The notes beneath the pieces are model-generated. The model saw nothing but the letters and a program-made list of their open reading frames with translations. It was not told the DNA's origin and made no database searches. DNA of 64,000 nt from Juglans regia (Eukaryota > Streptophyta > Magnoliopsida > Fagales > Juglandaceae), in contig NC_049911.1 of assembly GCF_001411555.2 (NCBI RefSeq), positions 8,882,000 to 8,945,999 on the forward strand, written 5' to 3'. The translations under genes and the position numbers were made by a program. Positions 11,461-22,195 of the stretch are shown here, in pieces (within the stretch, counting starts at the first letter, position 1; each line of letters starts with the position of its first letter).

Positions 11461-13541
11461 GGACACATAGACGCGGCATAATATCACCACTCCTCTCCCG
11501 CTCTCTCTCGGAGCAAAAGCAGTAAACAGGAATAACAGGGCAAAATCATCGTCATCCTCAAACTTTGGCACAACACTACTATACTTACAATCACAGGAAA
11601 AAGGAACAGCTTTATTTCGAATAGGAACAGACAGAAAAGATTGAAGTTTTTTGGTTTGTGCTGCTCCTCCTGGCTGTGGGTAAAGGCGAAGCCCGTCATC
11701 TTCGTGGCCAAGAAGGGAAGAGAAGCATGAGGGAAACGACGAGAGTTATATTTTTGATCGTTTTGCAGACATTGGGTATAATTTTTTATGCTGGGTTTTG
11801 CATATATAAATTTCAGGAAGCACACCAAATGTCAATAGCAGTAGACAACCAAATGACACTTATAGAAGCACACGCAAGGGGATGAAGAAGCTCAAATGAA
11901 CAGGACAAAAACACTAGAAACGGGATGACGAAGCTCAAACAACGGGCTGGGACAGCTCTGGACAGAAAAAGCGTGGCTCTATGTGGATCCCTTTATGTCC
12001 CTAGTAGAACACAATGGAAAATGATATCTACTTTTGTTTTCCACAAAATAAATTGGTCGTGTCGAGTATAAGAAACATTTTTTTTTAATATATAATGAAG
12101 AATCCCAGAGAGCATGCATATGCAATATATTTTTTAACTGGTTACACCAGACTCATGTAACGTGTCCCCATCACACGGAGAGTATAAGAAACATTTTAAG
12201 TTGATGATCTTTACTTCTATTCCTGTTTGTAAGGTTGTGTCCTCGGTGTCACAGGATGAAATCTATCGTCATTTTCAAGTCCTATAGCAAAGCAAAATGA
12301 AGAACAACTGGAAATTAGATGACTTTCTCATTGTTCTCAGGCTTCATCATGATGTGTTGTAAGCATAGCAAGAAATCTCATCATGTAGCAAGAAAACTCA
12401 TCATGAGAAGAGTACAATATCGTGTTGAACTTGTAGAGTAATGGGTTTTGCAAATATGTAGGCTTTACAAAACTTTCAAAGCACTTTCAAAGATGACCAT
12501 GTCATTCACCGGAATGAATTATAATCTTTGGCATTACAATGTAAGTTATGAATGCTGTTCAACTACTATTTCCTGCGCCTTGGAGAACAAACATCCACCC
12601 ACTAGAAAGAGGACAGGGAGAAGTAGAGGACAGGGAGAAGTTCCACACAACTCAGCTCACTCTTCAGGCATGAATGTAAGATAATGCATGAACCGTGCTT
12701 CTGGATTTGTTATCATTGATCCTAAGAATAACAAATTCCTGTTTTTTAAAGCTCTGGTATGCATCAGAAATCAACTTTACATGCTTAAACAGAAAACATG
12801 CCTTGAAGTTCTATACTAATCTTGTTAAGATGTGTTTGGATGTTCCAGCCATCATAAAAGAATTGCAAGAAGTTACAGTTAAATTCTGACATTGGTCCCA
12901 ACTTTTATTTAAATTCGGCCAATGTACCGTGTATCTTAGATATTTATCATATACCTTCCTGTAAGCAAGCAGTAGAAATCAAATTTCTTTTTCTTTCTTT
13001 ATTTTTTCTCCTTATAATCAGCTCCACTGATCTATATCATATATCACTAATACTGATGAGATGCATCCATTCTGAATATGAATCTTATCAAACTGTTAGC
13101 CTTCAAGCTACATTCAACTCCATGAATAGGGAAAATCTATATGATTCAAAATCCATCACATTCTTCTGTATTATCCAATAATTGTCAGTCTTGCTTTGTT
13201 TCCTCTAGTTTAGACAGTAATGCAAATGGACACTATCCATGACATAGAAGTCTTACATCTCTAGCTCCAGCCTGCTTTCTATTTTCAAGACCAAATAGGG
13301 TCGAATAAAAAATCCTTACCCAACAGTGCAGTTTATGCCAAATATATTTGGCTAGTTAGTCCAATTGAACATGGTGCATATACTAACTGGCTAAATTTAG
13401 CCAACTAAGTCCGTTTGAGCGTTAAGTTTGATCGTTTAAATTGCATCCATTCCATTTGTTTGGGAGGTGAAAAGGTGCCTTTAGTAAATTGAGGTATATA
13501 TATATATAAATAGAAGTAGCAGAAGATGTACTCACTCTAAC
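11461..13541. other. Intergenic or 3' region of the B-box gene; last exon not located
   Basis: No gene is firmly supported. The missing C-terminal exon of the leftward B-box gene should lie here. One weak candidate is 12281-12217 on the minus strand, where an AG precedes a short frame ending in TAG, but its phase needs a non-standard choice of donor for the previous exon. A tandem duplication of AGAGGACAGGGAGAAGT-like words sits at 12605-12640. Short open frames at 11484-11885 and 12448-12684 match nothing I know. Confidence 0.4.
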
Positions 13542-14919
13542 CTGATTGTTTGACGCCTGTTCATGCATTCGGTGAGGCTGGATATTCAAATCAATCATTT
13601 TATCCATCTTTGAATGCCCATCAGCATTTGCAGCTGAATTTGGAACAGAAGAGGCCCTCTGATTTTGCTGGTTCTCTCCCATTGTCAGTTTAGGAGGCTG
13701 GTTTTGTCCTCTTCTGTTCTCACCTGCACCCACGGGGTGCATGGCTGGCTCTTCAAGAAGACCAGCTTTATCTCCTGGGAACTAAGAACAACTTAAGAAT
13801 GTCAGGTCTGAAGAGAATCATGCAAAACAGAAAAGCATGACTCAATTTTCTCCGCAGTTACAAACCTCAACTCTCTGCCTAAACAGAAGATATCTTCCAT
13901 GTGTTCGCTTTCCTCCAACATGAACAATCATGTCACATTGCAAACACAGGGAACTTCCATCCACCTCACAGTAAAAGAAAGCTATATACATGCTCAAGAA
14001 AAGGAGAACCATAAGCCTGAAATTCTTCTACCAAACACAAGAGGCACATTTCTGAAAAATAAATGGATAAGTGAAGACTAAAAAGAGATCACATGCATAC
14101 CAGGTGCATTTTCACATATGTCACAACGGGGAACATCACTGGGATTTGCGAGACCAACCCGTACATGCCGGCTAGCAAGCTTGTTGCACATGTGAACCTG
14201 CCACTCCCATCCACAGTTAAAGCATTGCAGTCAGATTTGAGCAGGGCAATCAAGAATAATACCTTAGGATTTCAAATTTTCAATAACCCTTGAAGAAAGA
14301 TTTTCCTGAGTTTGTGCGAAGAAGGATATAGAAAAATTAACCCATTTCAAACACCGTTTTTCGTTCTTATCAAAGATATCTCATAATGTGTTGAAAATAA
14401 GAAGGAAGAACAAAGTAGAGGGCAAGCAAGTGCATGCTCTACACCATTTTGTCCAAGGTCACCAATGTCATACACCTCCTCACCACGACACCGAAACTGT
14501 AAACTCGTATCCTCGTTCTCCAAGTTATCGCATAAATTAATCACGAACCATGGAGATTTCGAACGATATTGCTGTTTGAACAACATATGCAGTTTCAGCC
14601 AAGATTTTTGGCTCTTTTTTGTTTTCTTTTTGTTTTTTTTTTTTCCCATATGGGTAACATGAAAAGCAAGTAATAATCGGGTCAACAACTAATTAGGAGA
14701 CAAACCCCAATAAGAAATCATTCGAAAAATCACAAACACAAAACCCAATCGATTAACAAGAATTAAGAACAAGCAACTCGGTGAACTAGAATTAATCACA
14801 AGTGCCACGAAGAAAAACAAAAAAACCTTTTCGTCGCAGGAACGGCAGAGAGCGGCCTCATCGGCAGCGCAAAACACGATAGCGGCCGCGCTCTCGCAAG
14901 CGTCACAAAGTGTTCGCAT
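13542..14919 (-). CDS. BBX19: Double B-box zinc finger protein, BBX19/DBB1-like (3' exon missing from model)
   Basis: A putative nuclear transcription co-regulator of light, photoperiod and circadian responses (role known for BBX18/19 relatives). Exons: 14919-14827, 14197-14101, 13981-13866, 13781-13542; they join in frame to 182 codons. B-box 1 (residues about 1-45) begins [20 protein letters not shown] with its Cys/His ligands, and B-box 2 (about 55-100) has [18 protein letters not shown] and [18 protein letters not shown]. The linker carries [12 protein letters not shown] and KMIDLNIQP, both typical of the BBX18/19 group. There is no CCT domain, as expected. Exon 4 ends CAG before GTTAGA; if unspliced it reads to a stop at 13422. 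Relatives have a short further exon (ending in a KREPE-like tail) that I could not find, so the 3' end is open. Confidence 0.85.
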
Positions 14920-17006
14920 ACTTATAAATCCCTTCCACTCTCATGTCTCCGACACTAACCAATATATAACAACAAAAGGTCCATGTGCAGACTTCACGAG
15001 CCAGCAACCAAAAACCAAACCCAACTAAAACCTCATAAACAAAAATCCAACTTAGAATAAGACACAAAACCCACCACCAAATCTATATGCACGTAATGAT
15101 GAGGAAAGACTAGGACTTCAGAGAGACAGAGCAAAGGGGATAATAAAACGAAGGGCAGGGACTTTGGGGGATGGGGTGTATTCGAGAAGAGCGATGTATG
15201 TGGATTTTAATAAGCAACTGGGTTTGGGGTTTTGTTTGTCAAACTCTTGTTTGCATCCCCACGACGAGCTCGCTCCGAGGCCACTGACCACAAGCTTCAA
15301 AGCCAGGTGGGGCTGAAAGCGACTCTCACTTTATTCTCACCCATCAGTTTTAGGTATCTGAGAACTGAGAAGGGCCCCATTTCACATAGCCATGCTCCAG
15401 CTAGTGCTGATGCTGCTTGCATAATCTTTGCCACTCGTTGAAGCGCAGCCGTGCACTCGGCATCTTCTGGTATTTTCTTAAAATCTGTACTATATTGTTG
15501 TGATCGTCGAGAAACAACCCGCGGTCCCACAGTTACCCAAAAACATGAAACAAATTTCTCGATCTTTCTTTCTTTTAGGTATCCATCTATTCGATGAAAT
15601 GAGATAAAAGATAAGTTTTGAATGAAATTAAAAAATTGAGTAAAGAGAAAAGTTTGGTGGGCCAGATAGATTTAAAAGTGGTTTTTGTATCGATCAATAG
15701 TAACGTGTCATGTAGACATTTTAGAAAAATACTAACGGAACATGCATCCATATGAATCTCATCTTTTTCTCTAAATTTACCCCTCCCTCATCCCATTATC
15801 TGCACGTAAGCTTCTCTTAAAGAAAAAATAAAAATTTTATTTTTTTAAGTTCTTTTAGTCTATAAACTCAAATATAGTATTAACCGGTACGTAATGAAAC
15901 CTAAAATTTAAACAAAAAAGTTAATACGGATAAACTCACAAATCTAACGAGAAACATAAGAAATTAAGAAGTTTGAGATTTTCACATCACTATATTCAAT
16001 TTTTTCATAACAAGAAATTCACAGATCTAAATGTTCCAACTTCGTTCTGTTCCAACTTCGTTCTCTACAAAATAATAATGTCGGCTTCTTGTTCCAGCTC
16101 CGTAAATGATTCTAGTGAAAGGTAAATAAAAATCCGACTGATTTGGAGAAAGTACAGAGATGTTTATGGTTTAAAGCATAAAAGAAAAAAAGCAAATGCA
16201 AGAGATTTTTGAGGTTGGAGGAAGAACCAAGACTTCTGCAGAAAATAAACAAAAAAAAAAAAAAAAAGAGCAAACGCAAGAGAAAGAGGAAAAAAAAATA
16301 CAGAACGAGGGAGAGGGTTTTTGTTTTTTCTTTAAGAGAAAATTGCGTGCAGATGATTGGTGGGGGAGTGAGAGAGATTCAGAGAAAAAGAGGGGAATCG
16401 GGTAGATGTGGATTCAGCTGATGTTTTTCTAAAATGCCTATGTGGCACATTATTATTGGCTGGTGCGAAAATCTCTTTTAAACCCATCTAGCTCCAAGTT
16501 TTTCTCGAGTAAAATATTATTTTTTAATTTTATTATTGTTTTAAGATTCGAAAAAATTAAATTATTTATTATATTTTGTGTGAAAATTTAAAAATATTAT
16601 AATAATTGCATGAGATGATATGAGATGAGATGTATTGATTAAAAACATTATTTATTATACATCAAACACATTATTGGTGTGATAGTATGAGTTAATATAA
16701 AAAAATTATTTCTATTTTAAAATTTTAATTATTCTAAAATCTTAAAAAAAATGGTGTATTTTTTTAAATTGCATTTCTAATGCAAAGCATTTACCATTGC
16801 GCAATTTTACTTTATTGAATTTTGATTACGTTATGAAAGATTTAATTAATGAGAGAGATCAACGGCATGCTTATTTTCTAGCTCATGTATATTGATCAAT
16901 GATATCTAATTGGGAACTAAGTGGATTAAGAATCACCTGTGTAATTTCTTTCTTCTCCATGTAAGATTAAATAAATAAATTTGTTATGGAGAGTAAATTT
17001 GATTAA
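14920..17006. other. Intergenic, promoter side of the B-box gene
   Basis: Contains the 5' UTR/promoter of the B-box gene (a TATATA tract at about 14962-14969 on its strand) and then AT-rich sequence. An open frame at 15297-15530 (-) has no recognisable domain and low-complexity surroundings. A purine-rich block (16190-16400) gives overlapping Lys/Arg/Glu-rich frames that look like composition artefacts. Confidence 0.4.
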
Positions 17007-17404
17007 GGCCTGGTTTGAGTTTTGTACAGTGAGTTGAGATGAGATGAATTGAGATTGTTAGTCAATAATATTAAAATATTTGAGTTGAGATGAAATGAGT
17101 TAGAAATAGTTTGAATTAAAATATTTTATGAGGTTTTGAGAAATGTCACATGTGAGAGAAAAAAAATAAATAAAAAATTGTAAAATTAAAATATTGTTAA
17201 AATATAATTTTTTAATATAATTTTTATTTTAAAATTTGAAAAAGTTAAATTATTTTTTATATTTTATTTAAAAGTTTGAGAGAATTATAATAATTAAATA
17301 ATAATTATATGAAAAAAATTAAATATTTAAAATTAAAAAATATTTACGATATTTAAATATTAAAATGAGATGTGATGGAAACAATTCTATTTCCAAACCA
17401 GACG
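17007..17404. mobile_element. Harbinger/Tourist-type MITE, TAA duplication
   Basis: The left end GGCCTGGTTTGAG and the right end CCAAACCAGACG are inverted. TAA flanks both sides (17004-17006 and 17405-17407). The subterminal GAGATGAGATGAATTGAGAT and the AT-rich middle match other copies in this window (29477, 37329, 56567), so this is a family. Confidence 0.8.
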
Positions 17405-17934
17405 TAAGTACTAATTTCTAAAAGTACACATTTAAGTGCAATGACATAGCATAGCTGGAATGCAACTTAATTTCACCCTGAGGTGACGTTTGGACTTTAG
17501 ACATACAAATGCACTTAGGATGTTTGGACTTTTGGGGTATAGATCTCACTTTATCTATTTATCACTTCAATTTAAAAGATGTCAATAAAAAAATAATTCT
17601 GCTACATACAAGTAGAAGTTGTGCCTCTATGTGCACGATGCTGACGTGGCATTTTCATCAGTGCTGATTTTATTAAAAAAGAAAAAAGAAAAGAGGACGG
17701 ACGAAGGAAGAAGAAAGGGAAAACACCCCAGACTGGTTTTGTTCTTAGATCTCTCATGCTCTTTCGTCTCTCTTAGACTGATTCGTTCCTTTTATCTCTC
17801 CCGCTCTTTCTTATCTCTTAGACTGGTTTCGTTTCTCTTATCGCTCCTCTGTCTCAGATTGGTGTAGCTTTGTCGTCATTGAAGTTGCAGCAACCCACGC
17901 CGTCCTCGGCTGCTACCCACATTTCAGCATCAAA

Positions 17935-18210
17935 CCGTAAGAGGCTTACAAGCATTTTTCTTTTGTTTATCTTTTCTCTGACTTTGGGAAAACAAAGATC
18001 TTTGGCACTCATCCCCAACCAGAATAACATGCCTTAAACCTTGAAGTTGAACGGGTATGGCTGATTCACACTCTTTTAATTGTGCAACTTCATCAACAAC
18101 CATAATGCTTAGTGTTTTCATTGCCACCGAATGTAGTTTATAAGAACTTGAAGCAGTGTAAAGGAAGCCGCTTGAAAACAAAAAACCATTATTGATTCTT
18201 TGTTCATACC
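17935..18210 (-). pseudogene. SEN1-like helicase pseudogene, downstream half
   Basis: On the minus strand this encodes NKESIMVFCFQAAS, then in a shifted frame TASSSYKLHSVAMK, VVDEVAQLKECESAIPVQLQ and GLRHVILVGDECQ. These match the plant senataxin/SEN1-type (MAGATAMA3-like) superfamily 1 helicases, around the Walker B/DEAQ motif (here DEVAQ). A frameshift separates the first two blocks, and after GDECQ the sequence jumps to RSLF, suggesting an internal deletion. The upstream half lies at 27822-28036; the two were contiguous before the retrotransposon inserted. Confidence 0.82.
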
Positions 18211-18863
18211 AGTTAACGTTGTGTTTCATACGTCTTTGGGCCAGGTTCCAGCAACTCAGCTCTTCAGAATTGGGCCTGCAAAAATAGAGAAGAAAGAAAC
18301 GGGGAGAGGGTGACCTAGGGGTTGGGAGTCTCCGATGCCAAAGTTAGTAAAGTATTTTCGAAATTTGTAAATAACGAGAGAGTTTTTTCGTTCCTGCAAA
18401 TTGCTATTTATACCAAGAGTTTGGATGGGGAACAAATCGTGTTTGCCCCATGGAGCCCATGCCCATTTTACTGTTTTTTTTGTCAGAGTCCTTTAATACA
18501 GCATGCATCTGCGATGGCATCATTAATGTGGTGTGTAGCTCGGATAGTAGTGTCATTAATACGCGTGGTTCCCTAATTTGCCTTACTCTGCTGGTATCTT
18601 CAGTGGTCTGTCAGTGTTTCCCTATCAGAAGATCAAAGGTCCTTTGTCTTTTTCACTCTACCTTGTACGTGTCCCCATGAGCAGGGTGAGGCTGAGTGGC
18701 GTCAGGTCTGTCCGTCCCATCAACCATCATTATTTACCTTCCCTTACAGACATCCTACTTTGTGGACAAGTTTGAGCCTTGGGGCCGAGTATCAAGGTGA
18801 AACTCGTTGCCCCTAGGCCGAGTGCCCCATGGGCTTATGAATTGATGGAGAAATCTCCTTACA
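18211..18863 (-). repeat. 3' LTR of the Tat element
   Basis: On the minus strand it begins TGTAAGGAGATTTCTCC and ends near CAACGTTAACT, followed by the GGTAT duplication. It aligns along its length with 27150-27821, with many substitutions and small indels, so the insertion is old. Confidence 0.88.
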
Positions 18864-19411
18864 GTTACCCTGCCAATTCCTATCTGATGGGAATTCTGTA
18901 TTCCTTTCTTGATTAATCAACTTTTGCAATTGTCTATGCTTCCCTTTCTTTCCCGAGACGGGGGGTTGTGGACTTCTTGGTGCTCACGTGTCGCACTTTT
19001 ACTTTCTAGCTATATCTGAGTGGTCTTTTCGTCTTTACTCAATATTTGGCGACGGTTCACCTTTAGCTTGTATGTTTATACTTCAACTATTTCATTTTGC
19101 ATTAAATGGTGCCCCTTCAGTCCCTTCATCATTACTCGCGTTAGGTGGTTACTTATTTCCCATGTTGCATCACTAGATACGCTCTGCTGGAATTGCGACG
19201 ATCGTGGAATTCTGGTATTCCATGGGGCTCTTGGGTTCCTATTGCCTTGGGATGTCAACCATCAATCTAGCCTATGTAAGGTCCCATTCTTTCCCAGTAA
19301 TGGGTTACTTTGTCTATTCTCTCTTTTGCTGGATATCATGTGCCCTTTTTCCTCTATCAAGCACTTCTCCTTGCGTTGTCCTCTCTAATTCGTCTTCTTT
19401 CTCCTTGGTTG

Positions 19412-22195
19412 CTAATGGCTCCCAAGAAATCCTTGTGTCCTTTCGGGTTGACTAGTACTTCCGACGTTGCCTGTGCCGCAGATGGATAGGGCGACATCTC
19501 TCCAAAGGAGTTTGTTGGTTTCTTGTTGCCTTCAGAGGTGACTCTTATTGATTTGGAGTCGATGAGGGAGACCTACAAGGTTCCTCGGACTGTGGAACTC
19601 GAGGTGACTTCTCCTACTGAAGGGGCAGTAGTCTAACGCCTCAATGGAAGGCCCAAACCACATGACCTATACTCCAAAAGGACTAGTCAATGATATAATT
19701 GGATTGTAACGCCCCAATGGAAGGCCAAAACCACATAGCCTATACTCCAAAATAACTAGTCAATGATACAATTGGAGCTTCATTGAAATCTTATAAAGAG
19801 CAAGAACTTCTTCTTTCCAAGCAATGTGGGATCCTATACACCACCTACACTTATCCATATCATATGGGGTATCACAATCTACCCCCCTTAAATTCCCGAC
19901 GTCCTCGACCGGCCTGTCCATTGTAGGTGGCACTACTCAAGTCCCACATTTCTAGTTGGGATAGGCTCTGATACTATTTGTAATGCCCCAATGGAAGGCC
20001 CAAACCACATAGTCTATATTCCAAAAGGACTAGTCAATGATATAATTGGAGCTTCATTGAAACCTTATAAAGAGCAATAACTTCTTCTTCCCAAGCAATG
20101 TGGGATCATATACACCACCTACACTTATCCATATCATATGGGGTATCACAAGTAGATTCTGAGGGTTTCGCCTCCAAAGTGGCGGTGTACCCTGCAATGT
20201 TCTCTAGCGGCTCAGACTACCCTTCTGTCGTCTAGTGAGAGAAGTGTTAGACTTTCTCAAGTTAGCGCCTGCTTAGCTCCTTCCTAGCGCGTGGAGAATC
20301 CTTGTGTCGTGCTATGTCTTTTGGCGTCGCGCGTTGGAGGAGGCCAGGGCTAACTACTAGGATCTCATGCTGTGTGAGTTCTTCCTCACCCATAATCTTT
20401 TGAGGTGAAGTTGTAACACTTATGACTTCAAACCAGTCCAGGTGTTAGTTCAACTGGAGTCGCAGTATACTGTCGTGAGGGGGTGAAGTCGCCAGTTCTT
20501 CTTTCTGTCCGGCAAGGGGTGGGAGTTCCTCGTTGGCCAGGCCAATTGGCACACATTTCCTGTTTGCGCCATTTGGGAGGTTGTGGGCGGCGACAAGGGC
20601 CATCATCCTACCGCAATCCCGGTCGAGACACTCAAGATTGAGGTCATCCGTGCTTGGGTGAAGGCTCATCCGAAATACATTCTTTTGGAGGTTTTGCTAG
20701 CTAAGGACAGCTTTTGTCGACATTTGGCTCCCCTGGCCAATTTGCTATCCAACGTAGCCTTCCAACTAAGGGAGGTCACGTCCATGGTCTGCAACCGCTC
20801 TCCCAACCCATTGGTGGAGGGGAAAGGGAAAAAGTCCTAGAGGATTTCCCCCATCAAAGTTGATTTTGACGACCTTCTCATTCCTCCCAGAGGTCCTTCT
20901 GCGGAGATGCTCGTGCTGTGTTGTGCTGTTGACTTGAGGAGTTGTCGTGGATGTTCAACTTAAACTGCCGGTTCTTGGGCCTGCTGCTGAAACCGTTCCC
21001 GCAACCCCACCAGGTCCTTTGGTTGTGAGGGGGTCTTTGATAGTCTCCTCACCCCTCAACATTAACTTGGAACGGGTCTCTTCCTCCTTGCCCACAGAGC
21101 ATTTTATCGAGGATGGGGGGTCCCCTGAGTAGGTTTCCATCCTAGAGTCCCCTCTACTACACTCCCCTAAGGTCAAGGTCAATTCAACTGGTGATGAAGT
21201 GGCAAGGGCCGTTGCTTGGGCCTAGGAGGCGATTGCGGGCATTCCCCTGGCTGAGGTAGCCAGGGTGTTTGAGGTCCTTGGCACGGATGAAGAGGTTATT
21301 AATGAGGTCCCAACAGACTTTCAGCAGACGGTTGTGGGGAGCTGTGCCGACTGTATCCGCAAGGCAGATAGCAGGCTCAAGAGGCTTTTCACTAGGTAAG
21401 ATCTTTGTTTGTAAGCTCTTTGTGCCTCTTATTCATTTCCTTCTTTAATTTTGACCTAGACTTCTATGGCAGGGCTTGGAGCATTCGGAAGTGTTCATCA
21501 TGGAAAGCCGAGATGAGGTGGTGAGCAAGAATAAAGCACTTCGTTCACTCGCACAACTAGCTTTACACTTCGCAATAGAGGAGCGGGAGAAGAAGGAAGA
21601 GGTTGAGGAGGCCCTCGTTGACTTGTCAAAGTCTCAGGATGAGGTTGGCCTTCTTCATCTCGAGGTTTCACTTGCCTCCAAGGTAAAGGAAGGGCTACAA
21701 AAGTCACTTGACAACTGTCAGCAAGAGCTTGAGAAGTTCCGGGCCAAAAACTTAGCACCTGCGTAAACTGCAAGGCTCTGACGATAGGTTGTACAAGTGG
21801 CTGTAGGGGCAGTACATGAAGGCTTCCCAGTATTTGACGGACAAGATAAAGGCCCTGGAAGATGAAAGGAAACTGAGGAGGGATTTGGAGACCGATCAGG
21901 TTGAGGCGAGGCGAGGCGCCCTTTGGAGGCCCATGATGCTACCATCTAGGGTCTGCCGGAGGAGCTGTCGTATGTCCTCAATGTCTGGGATGATGCTTTG
22001 CACTTTGGTTACACTGACGGCTTGGAAAGAATGAAAACTCATATCTTCCAGAATCTTCGATGCAATCTGAGGGCTCTGAGTGTGAGGGAGCTTCCCTCGG
22101 ATGAAGTGTATGTGGAACGGGCTGCTCTCCTCAAGAGGGATCTAATCCCAAGTGCCTTTAGGGGTAGTTCTGTAGGACATAATCTCGCCCGCTGA
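19412..22195 (+). pseudogene. Extra ORF of the Tat element (Transposase_28 / putative gypsy-type protein), decayed
   Basis: It lies antisense to pol, between integrase and 3' LTR. It starts MAPKKSLCPFGL and runs through DLESMRETYKVPRTVELEV, then, after the TRIM insertion, VREVLDFLKLAPAQLAPSAW-like text, WEFLVGQANWHTFPVCAIWE and AHPKYILLEVLLAKDSFCRH. It ends in a coiled-coil block (21476-21766: EEREKKEEVEEALVDLSKSQ) and a C-terminal block with LPSDEVYVERAALLKRDLIP. The domain order fits the plant 'putative gypsy type transposon' protein of Tat elements, whose function is unknown. Many stops, shifts and the TRIM make it non-coding. Confidence 0.7.
19632..20150 (-). mobile_element. TRIM (miniature LTR retrotransposon) nested in the Tat element
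   Basis: Two 172-bp LTRs (19705-19876 and 19979-20150) differ at roughly a dozen sites by eye. Read on the minus strand they begin TGTGATACCCC and end in TTACA. The 102-bp interior starts with AAATAGTATCAGAGCC, an initiator-Met tRNA primer site with one change, and ends with the purine tract AAGGGGGGTAGAT. It encodes nothing. The flanks carry a perfect 5-bp duplication, AGTAG (19627-19631, 20151-20155). A third, partial LTR copy of 73 bp (19632-19704) lies inside the duplication next to the 19705 LTR. Confidence 0.88.

Noticed and set aside
11484..11885. Opposing open frames (114 and 75 codons) right of the hAT MITE
   Set aside because: No family resemblance and no splice or promoter context; probably chance frames, though transcription cannot be excluded.
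15297..15530. 77-codon open frame on the minus strand upstream of the B-box gene
   Set aside because: No recognisable domain; it lies in the presumed promoter/leader of the B-box gene and overlaps frames on the other strand equally well.
16196..16421. Two overlapping Lys/Arg-rich open frames
   Set aside because: They arise from a purine-rich low-complexity tract; overlapping frames of similar composition argue against coding.
20445..21182. Minus-strand open frames within the Tat element
   Set aside because: They are shadows of the better-matching plus-strand extra ORF and lack any pol similarity.
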